Origin: Halosimplex halobium
Lineage (GTDB): Archaea > Halobacteriota > Halobacteria > Halobacteriales > Haloarculaceae
Direction of reading: 5' to 3'
DNA length: 64,000 bases
Assembly: GCF_051414055.1 (NCBI RefSeq)
Contig: NZ_JBLKNX010000005.1
Span: forward strand, 1-64,000
The notes under the pieces were generated by a model, which saw only the letters and a program-made list of their open reading frames with translations, had not been told where the DNA came from and did not search any database. This document shows, in pieces, positions 25,826 through 33,773 of this stretch. Each line of letters begins with the position of its first letter. The stretch's first letter is position 1. The translations under genes were made by a program, and so were the position numbers.

Positions 25826-25884
25826 GACCACCCGTCGGTCGCCGCTCCTCGACCACCCGTCGGTCGCCGCTCCTCGACCACCCG
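25826..25884. repeat. Tandem 25-bp repeat in the sod-DUF5827 intergenic region
   Basis: Two exact tandem copies of a 25-bp unit beginning GACCACCCGTCGGTCGCCGC (25826-25850, 25851-25875) are followed by a partial third. The surrounding 25800-25925 also contains a second, longer imperfect repeat (CGGACCGCAC..CCACCGACCA at 25810 and 25886). Confidence 0.6.
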
Positions 25885-25991
25885 CCGGACCGCACTCCAC
25901 CGACCAGCCGCCGGACGGACGCCGTAGTGCGACCGTCGCGCCCCAGTCGCGTTTCGAGGGCTTTAGGCGTCGACCCCGAGTATCCGGGTCC

Positions 25992-26288
25992 ATGCCGCGA
26001 CCGAAATCCGACTTCGACGACCTGCGACCCCTGGAGTTCCGCGAGCCCGCCGAGGTGCTCGACGCCGACAAGCTCTACACGATCTACGAGGTCGGCCGGC
26101 TGCTGCAGGGGGTCGACCCCGAGGCCGAGCTGGACATCGAGACGGAGAACGTCCTGCTGGACTGGGCGATCCCGTGGATGATGGGCCACAGCGAGAAGTT
26201 CGTCTTCGCCGAGCCCGAGACCGACGGCGAACCCGGCTACTACGGGCTGGCGCCGGGCGTCGACGCCGACGGCGCGAGCGAGCAATGA
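25992..26288 (+). CDS. DUF5827-like haloarchaeal protein
   Basis: A 98-residue acidic protein, MPRPKSDFDDLRPLEFREPAEVLDADKL; family resemblance to DUF5827 is from memory. It has LYTIYEVGRLLQGVDPEAELDIETENVLLDWAIPW and no cysteine or membrane motif. Function unknown. The P-loop gene begins 16 bases after its stop, so the two are probably an operon. Confidence 0.75.
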   Translation: MPRPKSDFDDLRPLEFREPAEVLDADKLYTIYEVGRLLQGVDPEAELDIETENVLLDWAIPWMMGHSEKFVFAEPETDGEPGYYGLAPGVDADGASEQ

Positions 26289-26304
26289 GCTGGGGAGGGG
26301 ACCG

Positions 26305-27108
26305 ATGAGGCTGCTCGTGGCCGGTGGCGCGCGCGTCGACGCCGGCAAGACCACCTTCTCGACCGGGCTGGTCGAGCGGGCCGGCGCCGTGGGGTTCAAG
26401 CCCCGCGCGGGCAACGACTTCTGGTTCGACCACGACGACTATCTGGATGCCACGGCGGAGGGTCGCCTCTACGGGAAGGACGCCCGCAAGCTCGCCGCGG
26501 CCAGCGCCGCCGACGTGACACCGGAGGACATCAACCCTGTCCACCGCCTGTGGCGACCGAACCCGGGCGGCGGCACGGGCCTCCTCGGGAAGGAGGAGCG
26601 GGAGTTCCTCGTCGACCGCGTCGGGGAGTCGTTCGTCGTCAACGGGACGGTCGAACTCCCCGACTCCGTGCGGGAGGCGCTCCCCCTGTCCGACGCGCCC
26701 CGCGTCTCGTCGGTCGACGCGTTCAACGAGGTGATGACAGACCGGCATCTCCCCGAACAGCGGTCGCTGCTCGCCGAAGTCGAGGCGGCCGAGCGTGCGG
26801 TCGTCGAGTCATACGCGGACGTGGCACGCCCGTTCCGGGACGTCGACCCCGACGCCGTCGCCGTGGTCGAGCCCGGTCGCGTCCGCGTCTACGACGGCGA
26901 CCGCTACGCGAAGGGCTGCGCCGTCGCCAGCGGCGGTCCCGAGGCCGGCCAGCTTGAGGAACGGGTCCCGGACGTGACCGACCTGGTCGACCCGGCGACC
27001 GAGACCCGCCTGCCGCCGCTGTCGAAGGCCGAGCGCGGCGACCCGGCGGCCGTCGCCGACGCCTACGAACACGCCTACGACGCCGTCCTCGCCGCCGCCT
27101 TCGACTGA
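26305..27108 (+). CDS. P-loop ATPase/GTPase-like protein
   Basis: A 267-residue protein beginning MRLLVAGGARVDAGKTTFSTGL: a Walker A (GGARVDAGKT, Lys at residue 16). The rest has FKPRAGNDFWFDHDDYL and is conserved in haloarchaea as a predicted P-loop ATPase of unknown function. There is no clear Walker B I can name. It is probably co-transcribed with the DUF5827-like gene. Confidence 0.75.
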   Translation: MRLLVAGGARVDAGKTTFSTGLVERAGAVGFKPRAGNDFWFDHDDYLDATAEGRLYGKDARKLAAASAADVTPEDINPVHRLWRPNPGGGTGLLGKEEREFLVDRVGESFVVNGTVELPDSVREALPLSDAPRVSSVDAFNEVMTDRHLPEQRSLLAEVEAAERAVVESYADVARPFRDVDPDAVAVVEPGRVRVYDGDRYAKGCAVASGGPEAGQLEERVPDVTDLVDPATETRLPPLSKAERGDPAAVADAYEHAYDAVLAAAFD

Positions 27109-27155
27109 CCGGGTGAGGAGCGGATCCGGTCACGACCCTGGTCGAGGTCCGTCGC

Positions 27156-27572
27156 TCAGATCGTGTCGATGCGGTCGACGGGCATGACGGAGTAGTCGAT
27201 CGAGAGCGTGTCCTGGGTCGCGCGGATCTTGCCGACGAACGTGGAGATGTCCTCCAGGTCGCCCTCGAGGATGAACAGTTCGAGGCAGTAGTGGTCGCCG
27301 ATGTGGCTGTGGACGTTCGAGGCGACGAGGTTCTCGTACTCGTGGCGGAGATTCATCATCCGGTGTTCGACGCCCGACGACGAGTAGTCGAACAGGACGG
27401 TCACCACGCCCATCAGCTCCCGCTCTTCCAGCTGTTTGTCCTCGAACTCCCCGAGGAGGTTGCGCGCGGCCTCCCGGACCACCTCGCTCCGCCCGGTGTA
27501 GCCGTGTTCGTCCGCGAACGAGTCGATCCGTTCGAGCAACTCGTCCGGCATCGAGACGCTGACGACGGTCAT
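27156..27572 (-). CDS. nikR: NikR-type nickel-responsive regulator
   Basis: A 138-residue protein with an N-terminal ribbon-helix-helix (MTVVSVSMPDELLERIDSFADEHGYTGRSEVVREAARNLL) and a C-terminal ACT-like metal domain. The four high-affinity Ni2+ ligands of E. coli NikR (H76, H87, H89, C95) are conserved at H77, H88, H90 and C96 (VHSHIGDHYC). It probably represses nickel uptake genes when Ni2+ is high; no nickel transporter is in the window. ATG start 27572; AT-rich promoter around 27585-27610. Confidence 0.88.
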   Translation of the reverse strand: MTVVSVSMPDELLERIDSFADEHGYTGRSEVVREAARNLLGEFEDKQLEERELMGVVTVLFDYSSSGVEHRMMNLRHEYENLVASNVHSHIGDHYCLELFILEGDLEDISTFVGKIRATQDTLSIDYSVMPVDRIDTI

Positions 27573-27742
27573 ATGTTAACCGAGTCGGAGTGAGCTATTA
27601 AGAATTGATATCGGCCGCGGTCCGGGCCGGCGGTGGCGGTCCCGGCGGCCGGCAGGTGGCGGGGCGACCGCGGGGTCGGGGCCGGGAGTCGCGGCGACAC
27701 AGGTCGGGAGACTCAAGGACCGCGGGCGGGAGATGGGAGACG

Positions 27743-28780
27743 ATGGAGACGAGTCATCGGGTCGTCCTCGGCGACGCGCGCGAACTCTCGGGGCTGGCCG
27801 ACGACAGCGTCGACCTGGTCGTCACCTCGCCGCCGTACCCGATGATCGAGATGTGGGACGAGACGTTCGGCGCGCTCGATCCGGCCGTCGCGGACGCGCT
27901 GGCGGCCGACGACGGCCAGCGGGCTTTCGAGGCGATGCACGGCGTCCTCGACGAGGTGTGGGCCGAACTCGAACGTGTGCTCGTCGACGGCGGGGTCGCC
28001 TGCGTCAACGTCGGCGACGCGACCCGCACCGTCGACGACACGTTCCGCGTCTACCCCAACCACGCCCGCGTGCTCGAAGCGTTCCGGTCGCTCGGGTTCG
28101 ACCCCCTGCCGGACGTGCTCTGGCGCAAACCGACCAACAGCGCCGCGAAGTTCATGGGCTCGGGGATGGTCCCGCCCAACGCCTACGTCACCCTCGAACA
28201 CGAGTACGTCCTCGTCTTCCGCAACGGCGACGACTCCCGGTCGTTCGAGCCCGGCGCGGATCGGCGCTACGAGGCCGCCTACTTCTGGGAGGAGCGCAAC
28301 CGCTGGTTCTCCGACGTGTGGACCGACGTGAGCGGCGAACTCCAGGCGCTCGACCACGACGAGCTCCGCGAGCGCTCCGCCGCGTTCCCCTTCGAGATCC
28401 CCTACCGCCTCGTCAACATGTATTCGGCCTACGGCGACACCGTGCTCGACCCCTTCTGGGGCACCGGCACCACCTCGCTGGCGGCGCTGGTCGCCGGCCG
28501 CGACTCCGTCGGCTACGAGCGCGAACCCGCCTTCGCCGAGGTGTTCGACGACGCAGTGACCGAAGCCCCCGCGCTCTCGCGGTCGGTCGTCGAGGAGCGC
28601 CTCGACCGCCACCGCGAGTTCGTCGCCGACGTTCGCGACGACGGGGAAGAACTCGGCTACGACGCCGTCCACTACGACTTCCCCGTCCGGACGAAACAGG
28701 AGCGGGAGATCCGCTTCTACACCGTCGAGTCCGTCGAGTCGACCGGCGAGGGCTACCGCGCGGTCCACGAACCGGTCTGA
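27743..28780 (+). CDS. zim: DNA N4-cytosine/N6-adenine methyltransferase, Zim-like (CTAG)
   Basis: A 345-residue beta-class methyltransferase. Catalytic motif IV is TSPPYPMIEMW (SPPY), and the SAM motif DPFWGTGTTSLAALVAGRDSVGYE follows near the C-terminus, the order of beta-class enzymes. It resembles, from memory, the haloarchaeal Zim protein annotated as a CTAG methylase; no restriction gene is adjacent, so it is a solitary methylase. CTAG is strikingly rare in this window. The ATG at 27743 starts the conserved METSHRVVLGDAREL; the upstream open frame is Gly/Arg-rich noise. Confidence 0.75.
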   Translation: METSHRVVLGDARELSGLADDSVDLVVTSPPYPMIEMWDETFGALDPAVADALAADDGQRAFEAMHGVLDEVWAELERVLVDGGVACVNVGDATRTVDDTFRVYPNHARVLEAFRSLGFDPLPDVLWRKPTNSAAKFMGSGMVPPNAYVTLEHEYVLVFRNGDDSRSFEPGADRRYEAAYFWEERNRWFSDVWTDVSGELQALDHDELRERSAAFPFEIPYRLVNMYSAYGDTVLDPFWGTGTTSLAALVAGRDSVGYEREPAFAEVFDDAVTEAPALSRSVVEERLDRHREFVADVRDDGEELGYDAVHYDFPVRTKQEREIRFYTVESVESTGEGYRAVHEPV

Positions 28781-28838
28781 AAACGCGAGCGCCGGGACGG
28801 CGACGGTCCCGCGGGACCGTTCCCGTCCGACCGTCTCG

Positions 28839-31082
28839 CTACTTCGGCGGGCCGTTGCCGTTCCCCTGGCCGTTTCCGTTGCCGGGACCGTTACCGTTGT
28901 TTCCGTTTCCGGGGCCGTTCCCGTTGCCGTTCCCGGGACCGTTGCCGTTGTTCCCGTTGCCGTTCCCGGGACCGTTGCCGTTCCCGGGAGCCTGCTCACC
29001 GGCGAAGGTGAACTCGACGCCGACGGGGACGCGACCGCTCTCGCCCTCCTCGGCGGCCCATGTGCTCGCGACGACCACCGTCTCGAAGTTGCCGTTGTGG
29101 AGGAACTTCCGCAGGTCGCGCTCGCCGGCCTCGTCGAAGGTCGTCGTGTCGACCTGCTTGACCTGGTAGTTGCCGTTGTGCTTGATCCCGATGAACGAGA
29201 ACTGGTACTCGACGTTGTCGCCGGTCGCCTCGCGCTCGCTCAGATACGGCGCCGTCGAGTTCGTCGGGACGGACTCGCCCGCGACGCTGACGTTCCTGAC
29301 GTACCAGCCGTCCTTGACGAACGCCCAGTCGGTGACGTACCGGAAGGAGATCAGGACGCTCTCGTTGCCCTCGTAGGCCGAGAGGTCGAACGTCTGGGAC
29401 TCCCAGCCGTCCGTGTCGCCGGTCAGCCCCGGCACGTTCGCCTTCACCGTCGGGTGGGCGTCGGCGCTCGGCGAGGCGTCGGTGTTCTCGTTCGCGAGGC
29501 TCTCCCAGGTCTCGCCGCCGTCGGTCGACACCTGCACGAAGCCGTAGTCCCAGTTTTCCTCGATGCGCTGGAAGCTCTCGAATGTGAGCGTCGGGTCCTC
29601 GACGTTCGTGAGGTCCCGCTCGACGACCGCGTGGCGGTCGAGCAGGTTTCCGGACCCGCTGTAGAGGACCTCGCCCTCGCCGGTCACGGGGTCGGTCGCC
29701 GTCGACCACTCCGTGTCCGTGAAGTCGGTCCCCGAGACCGTCACGTCCCTGATCGGACCCCGCTCGCTCGTGTCGATGGTCCGGTAGTTGGTCCCCCAGG
29801 CGCCGGCGGTGCCGACCGACCCGGAGGTGTTGACGGTCACCTCGACGCCGTCGATGTGGAACTCGTCTTTCGGCGGCGTCCGGATGTCGTCGGTCACCAC
29901 GGCGGTCGAGAAGTCCTGGTAGAGGTCGGCGAAGTCGCGTTTCGCCCCGACCTCGTCCAGGGTGTTCTCGACGCCAGTGATGCCGTTGTCCGTATCCTGT
30001 GCGAGGTTGGAGACGAACTCCCGGCCGTACTGGTCGGCCAGGTACATCGTCCACGCGTAGGCGATCCCGTAGTCCGCGAGGACGTTCTCCGCCCCCTGGT
30101 CCTCCCAGTTGGTCAGCGAGTTCGAGGGCATCTGTTCGTAGGCCCCGAGGTGGCCCTCCGGGACGCCGTAGCCGGTGATGTACTCGGCGTAGTCCGACAT
30201 CCCCTCGTTGACCCAGGTGGTCTCGTCGCCGTCCAGGTCGGCGTGGATGAGGTGCTGGTACTCGTGGGCCAGCGTGCCCTCGTAGCCCGTCCGCTCGTTG
30301 CTCTCGTCGACGGCGTTCCAGTCGTAGGCGTCGACCGTGATGGCGTTACGGTCGGTGTACTCCTGGATCGTCGGCGAGTAGAACCCGGCGATGTACAGCG
30401 GGTACTCCGGGTTGTAGTAGTTCCGGTCGCGGACGTTGTCCACGAGCAGGACCGTCCGCTCGGAGCCGTTGCCCGTCTCGTAGTAGTCCTCCGGGACGGC
30501 GCCGATCTGCTCCAGCAGCGACTCGGTGCCGTTGCGGGCGTCGGGCTTCCCGAACGTCTCCGTCTCGACCGGGTACATGTTCTCGTCGAACTGCCGGGCC
30601 ATCGACTCGGCCTGGGCCTCGGAGATCGTCGGGTCCTCGCGCGGGTCGCCGGCCGGCCACGAGAGGTTGTTCGCGACCCACACCTCGATCTCGTCGCCGA
30701 CCGCCAGCAGCGTGTACTCCTTGAAGTAGTAGCTCCCCCGGTCGGATCCGAGGTACTGCTTCGACGTGCCGACCAGCGGGTGGTCCTCGTCGTCCGGGTC
30801 CATCACGATGGACTCAGAGGACGACGCGCTCGCCGATCCGGCGGCCGCGTCCCCCTCGGCGAGCCCGGCCGGCACCGTGTCCACGTCGACCGGCTTGTCG
30901 GTCCAGTTGCGCGTCGGTTCGATCCCCGTGTAGCCGTCGGAGGCGTTGCCCGGCTCCCCCTCGGGCACGGGCTCGGTCAGTTCGGCCCGCGTCGGGCCGT
31001 CCGTCGGTTCCCCCGTCGCGCCGCCGACGCCCGCGGTGACCGCCGCGAGCGCGACGACGAACGCCATGAGTACTGATCGCAT
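28839..31082 (-). CDS. Secreted zinc metalloprotease with Gly-Asn-Pro repeat tail
   Basis: A 747-residue secreted protein. A signal peptide (residues 1-20, MAFVVALAAVTAGVGG) is followed by an acidic propeptide-like region and a gluzincin catalytic domain with HEYQH at residues 273-277 and the third ligand Glu in WVNEGMSDY (293). The C-terminal half is beta-sandwich-like, similar to immune-inhibitor-A-family proteases. The last about 45 residues are repeats of GNGNGPGN and NNGNG, a flexible tail. Promoter: AT-rich CTATTTATTATC about 38 nt above the ATG. Substrate unknown; probably an extracellular peptidase. Confidence 0.8.
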   Translation of the reverse strand: MRSVLMAFVVALAAVTAGVGGATGEPTDGPTRAELTEPVPEGEPGNASDGYTGIEPTRNWTDKPVDVDTVPAGLAEGDAAAGSASASSSESIVMDPDDEDHPLVGTSKQYLGSDRGSYYFKEYTLLAVGDEIEVWVANNLSWPAGDPREDPTISEAQAESMARQFDENMYPVETETFGKPDARNGTESLLEQIGAVPEDYYETGNGSERTVLLVDNVRDRNYYNPEYPLYIAGFYSPTIQEYTDRNAITVDAYDWNAVDESNERTGYEGTLAHEYQHLIHADLDGDETTWVNEGMSDYAEYITGYGVPEGHLGAYEQMPSNSLTNWEDQGAENVLADYGIAYAWTMYLADQYGREFVSNLAQDTDNGITGVENTLDEVGAKRDFADLYQDFSTAVVTDDIRTPPKDEFHIDGVEVTVNTSGSVGTAGAWGTNYRTIDTSERGPIRDVTVSGTDFTDTEWSTATDPVTGEGEVLYSGSGNLLDRHAVVERDLTNVEDPTLTFESFQRIEENWDYGFVQVSTDGGETWESLANENTDASPSADAHPTVKANVPGLTGDTDGWESQTFDLSAYEGNESVLISFRYVTDWAFVKDGWYVRNVSVAGESVPTNSTAPYLSEREATGDNVEYQFSFIGIKHNGNYQVKQVDTTTFDEAGERDLRKFLHNGNFETVVVASTWAAEEGESGRVPVGVEFTFAGEQAPGNGNGPGNGNGNNGNGPGNGNGNGPGNGNNGNGPGNGNGQGNGNGPPK

Positions 31083-31311
31083 GGGTACGATCCACTCGGC
31101 GATACAGACGGAATGATAATAAATAGTTGCCGTATAATGACATTCAAAATTTACGAATGAATTATTTTGCAGTCGCTATCGACCACCGGGGTGGGGTACT
31201 GGATCGATAACTGAACCGCCTGCTCCGTCGAAAATGGTGCCGGGATCCGCGGCAGCCGCCACTGAGGGGCGGGCGCATCACCGCTATCGCGAATGAATAA
31301 AATTTCTGTCA

Positions 31312-31430
31312 TAGTCCCGGGCGGATTCGAACCGCCGTCCTAGGCTTGCTCCGCGACACGGCGGATGAATGGGTCGCGCACACCGTGTCGCTCCAAAGGC
31401 CTAGATGATTGGCCACTACACCACGGGACT
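31312..31430 (-). tRNA. tRNA-Gln (anticodon TTG) with intron
   Basis: The acceptor AGTCCCG (31430-31424) pairs with CGGGACT (31319-31313) and the discriminator A is at 31312. The anticodon arm is TAGGC-CTTTGG and GCCTA; the anticodon TTG reads CAA. About 46 bases after position 37 form a canonical archaeal intron: its flanks fold as a long stem GCGACACGG with CCGTGTCGC, a bulge-helix-bulge-like junction. Mature length would be about 73 nt. The T arm GGCGGTTCGAATCCGCC is standard. CCA is not encoded. Confidence 0.88.
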
Positions 31431-31483
31431 TCGAGTAGTCATTGCCACCGAGTCATTTTATTCGTTCCGGCATCGCACGACGG

Positions 31484-32212
31484 TCAGTTCGGTCGAAGTT
31501 TCTCGGGTGGTATCTCACCGGATTCGGCGAGCCGGTGACAGCTCCGGCAGAGTGTCACGACGTTGCCGAGTGAATGCGCTTCCTGAGGGTCGTCGAACTC
31601 CCGGATCGGTGTAATGTGATGAACGTCCGGTTCGCGACCGATCTCCTCGCTTCTCTTCCCACAGTTCTGGCATCGGTGATCGTCGCGGTCGAGCGCTCTT
31701 CGCCTCACTTGGTACCAGTCGCCGTTGTAGACCCCGGGATCGCTCCGACCGTTGTATAATGCATCGCTTACACACTCTCTGCTGCAGAAGCGCACACCAC
31801 CATCTCTCAGAGTACAAGGAAGAGCCGAGAACTCCTCGCCGCAGTGTTCACACTCCCGTTCGACCCGGTCGATATCGTGAACCTCGGCGTAGTGGTCGCC
31901 GAGGAACTCGTCGGCCTCGCGGACGCAGCCGGGGCAGTAGACACCGTTCTTGTCCGAGGGGTAGTACTCGAACTCGTCGCCGCACCGCTCGCACTCGGCC
32001 CGTTCTCTCGCGTCCTTCCAGTTGCCGTTGTTCTCGCCCGCGTTCGGCTCGCAGTCGTCACAGTAGGAGAGCCGCGCTTTCGGGTCGTAGAACTCGCTAC
32101 CACACCCTTCGCACGTCCGATTCGGGAGCGACTCGCCGTGGACCTTGGCGTGGTGCTGGCGCTTCCCCTGCTCTGTCTCCAGCGATTTCCCGCAAGTCGG
32201 GCACTCGGACAC
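31484..32212 (-). CDS. HNH endonuclease with four zinc-finger-like modules
   Basis: A 242-residue protein. N-terminal Cys/His modules: CPTCGKSLETEQGKRQHHAKVH (C2H2-like), CEGCGSEFYD with YCDDC, CERCGDEFEY with YCPGC, and CEHCGEEFSA with RFCSREC. The C-terminal HNH core is DHRCQNCG, then DVHHITPIREF, then LGNVVTLCRSCHRLAESG. The gene is lower in GC than the neighbours, suggesting recent arrival. It could be a restriction-type or homing-type nuclease; no methylase partner is adjacent. It lies 53 bases from the intron-containing tRNA-Gln on the same strand. Confidence 0.82.
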   Translation of the reverse strand: MSECPTCGKSLETEQGKRQHHAKVHGESLPNRTCEGCGSEFYDPKARLSYCDDCEPNAGENNGNWKDARERAECERCGDEFEYYPSDKNGVYCPGCVREADEFLGDHYAEVHDIDRVERECEHCGEEFSALPCTLRDGGVRFCSRECVSDALYNGRSDPGVYNGDWYQVRRRALDRDDHRCQNCGKRSEEIGREPDVHHITPIREFDDPQEAHSLGNVVTLCRSCHRLAESGEIPPEKLRPN

Positions 32213-32275
32213 ACCACCCGGTGGTTGCGGTATCGGTCAAAAACGTACGGACGACTGGTCGTCGGGTCTTCCCGC

Positions 32276-32707
32276 TCAGTCGTCGGCGGCCGCGGGGACT
32301 TCTAGCAGGCCGCAGACGTCGTTCTCGGCGTCGAAGCAGTCGGGGCAGGCGGGGTCGCGGTCGATGATGGTGTCCAGCCGCTCGGCGACCGTCTCGTCGA
32401 TGACGCTCTCCAGCTGGCGGGCCTCGCCGCGGAACTCCTCGACCTCGAGGACCTCGACGAGGAACCGCTCGATGATGCAGTAGTTCTGGAGGGCCTCGCG
32501 GGCGCGCACGATGCCCTCGTCGGAGAGGGAGACGCCCTTGTACTTCTCGTGTTCGGCCAGCCCCTGGTCTTCGAGCTTGCCGATCATCTCGTTGGCGCTG
32601 GCGGGGCTCACGTCGAGCCGGTCGGCCAGGTCGCCGGTCGATGCGGGACCGTCCTCCATCCGCTGGATCAGGTAGATTGCTTTCAGGTACTGGTCGGCCG
32701 TGTTCAC
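32276..32707 (-). CDS. sirR: DtxR-family metal-dependent transcriptional regulator (SirR/IdeR type)
   Basis: A 143-residue protein with N-terminal winged helix (YLKAIYLIQRMEDGPASTGDLADRLDVSPASANEMIGKLEDQGL) and the DtxR dimerisation/metal domain (VRAREALQNYCIIERFLVEVLEVEEFRGEARQLESVI). A C-terminal CPDC..CGLL Cys cluster may add metal binding. It represses metal-uptake or metal-resistance genes in response to Fe2+ or Mn2+. It lies 43 bases below the ferritin-like gene on the same strand, possibly one operon. A DtxR-like box is seen at 20342-20355. Symbol as commonly used in haloarchaea. Confidence 0.85.
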   Translation of the reverse strand: MNTADQYLKAIYLIQRMEDGPASTGDLADRLDVSPASANEMIGKLEDQGLAEHEKYKGVSLSDEGIVRAREALQNYCIIERFLVEVLEVEEFRGEARQLESVIDETVAERLDTIIDRDPACPDCFDAENDVCGLLEVPAAADD

Positions 32708-32750
32708 GGGGATCCCTCCTGTTGGGTCCGTCGCGTCGCTCCGTCGGCGG

Positions 32751-33233
32751 TCATCGGCGCTCCTCCATGAGTTCGGTCACTTCCTCGACGCCCTCGGCCT
32801 CCTCCTCGCGGATGGCCGCGAGCGTGTCGAGCAGCCGGTCGCGGTCGATGCCGAACTCCACGTCCGAGGCCTCGACCGCCTCGATGAGGTCGTCGTAGAA
32901 CTTGTAGGCGGTCTCCTCGTTGCACAGCTGGTCGTAGAGGACGCCGTCGAAGTCCTCGTCGGACTCGTACTGGGCCTCGACCAGCGCCTCGATCTCCTCG
33001 TAGGCGACCGTGTCGGCGTCGAGTTCCGCCACCAGGTCCTCCAGCCGGTCGCGGTGGTCGGCGGACTCCTCGGCGGCGTCCTCGAGCATCGCCCGCACGT
33101 CCTCGGTCAGGTCCGCCCCGCTGTCGCGGGCGTGTTTCGACGCCCGCGCCTCGACGACCTCCTCCAGGACGATCCCGATCTGGAGCAGGCGGGCGAGCTG
33201 GTGGTCGGACCCGACGGGGACGGTGAGACTCAC
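32751..33233 (-). CDS. Ferritin-like / rubrerythrin-family protein
   Basis: A 160-residue helical acidic protein: HQLARLLQIGIVLEEVVEARASKHARD and LEDAAEESADHRDRLEDLVAEL, with Glu and His positions spaced as in a four-helix ferritin-like bundle (ExxH-type patterns in EEVVEAR and EESADHRD). It could store or oxidise iron. It is adjacent to and upstream of the DtxR-family regulator on the same strand, supporting a metal role. Substrate unproven. Confidence 0.75.
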   Translation of the reverse strand: MSLTVPVGSDHQLARLLQIGIVLEEVVEARASKHARDSGADLTEDVRAMLEDAAEESADHRDRLEDLVAELDADTVAYEEIEALVEAQYESDEDFDGVLYDQLCNEETAYKFYDDLIEAVEASDVEFGIDRDRLLDTLAAIREEEAEGVEEVTELMEERR

Positions 33234-33410
33234 CCTCGCACCTCCCGGGAGTCGGCGCCCGTCGCACGATTCATAGGCACTCCTCGGGTAGGCGGGGACG
33301 TAAGTCCTTCCCTCGGCGGTAGCCGGCGGCGGCGTGCCACGCGCGTTCGCCGGCCGGGCCGGGAAGGTCCGGCCCCTGGTCGTCCGGCCCGGGAACGGCC
33401 GGCCGACGAG

Positions 33411-33653
33411 CTACCGGCTGGATTCACGGCCCGCTCGGCCGCCGTCGCTCCCTTCTGTTCGGCCGCTCCCGGAACTGTCGCCCCGTCGGTCTCCGCGTCC
33501 GCTACCCGTCCAGCGGAGCGCGAGCACGTACAGCCCGACGACGACCACCCCGACCGCGACCCCGAGGACCGAGTCGGTCACGAGGTGGGGATGGCCCGCG
33601 TGAACCGGGACGACGGACGCCGCCGCGAACGTCAGGAGGTGCAGTGGACGCAT
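33411..33653 (-). CDS. Small membrane protein (80 aa), unknown
   Basis: Two hydrophobic segments (MRPLHLLTFAAASVVP and VLGVAVGVVVVGLYVLALRW) and a hydrophilic Ser/Gly/Arg-rich tail. No family recognised. It starts with ATG at 33653 and has a coherent signal-like N-terminus, which is why it is retained; the codon pattern is weak evidence. Confidence 0.45.
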   Translation of the reverse strand: MRPLHLLTFAAASVVPVHAGHPHLVTDSVLGVAVGVVVVGLYVLALRWTGSGRGDRRGDSSGSGRTEGSDGGRAGRESSR

Positions 33654-33773
33654 ACTCTGGTGGTGGTCTCGACAGCCTCGAACTTAAAGGACGGGCGCGT
33701 TTTCGCAACCTGGGAACGGGAGCGAACGTCGCCGAGGCGCACGGAAAACGGGAGTCCGGGAACCGGGAATCGG

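Noticed and set aside
28853..28995. Regular short repeats that look like a CRISPR or tandem array
   Set aside because: They are the in-frame GNGNGPGN codons of the protease tail, with no unique spacers.
32704..33267. Alternative minus-strand frame over the ferritin-like gene
   Set aside because: Gly/Arg-rich shadow; the frame of 32751-33233 has a helical ferritin-like pattern.
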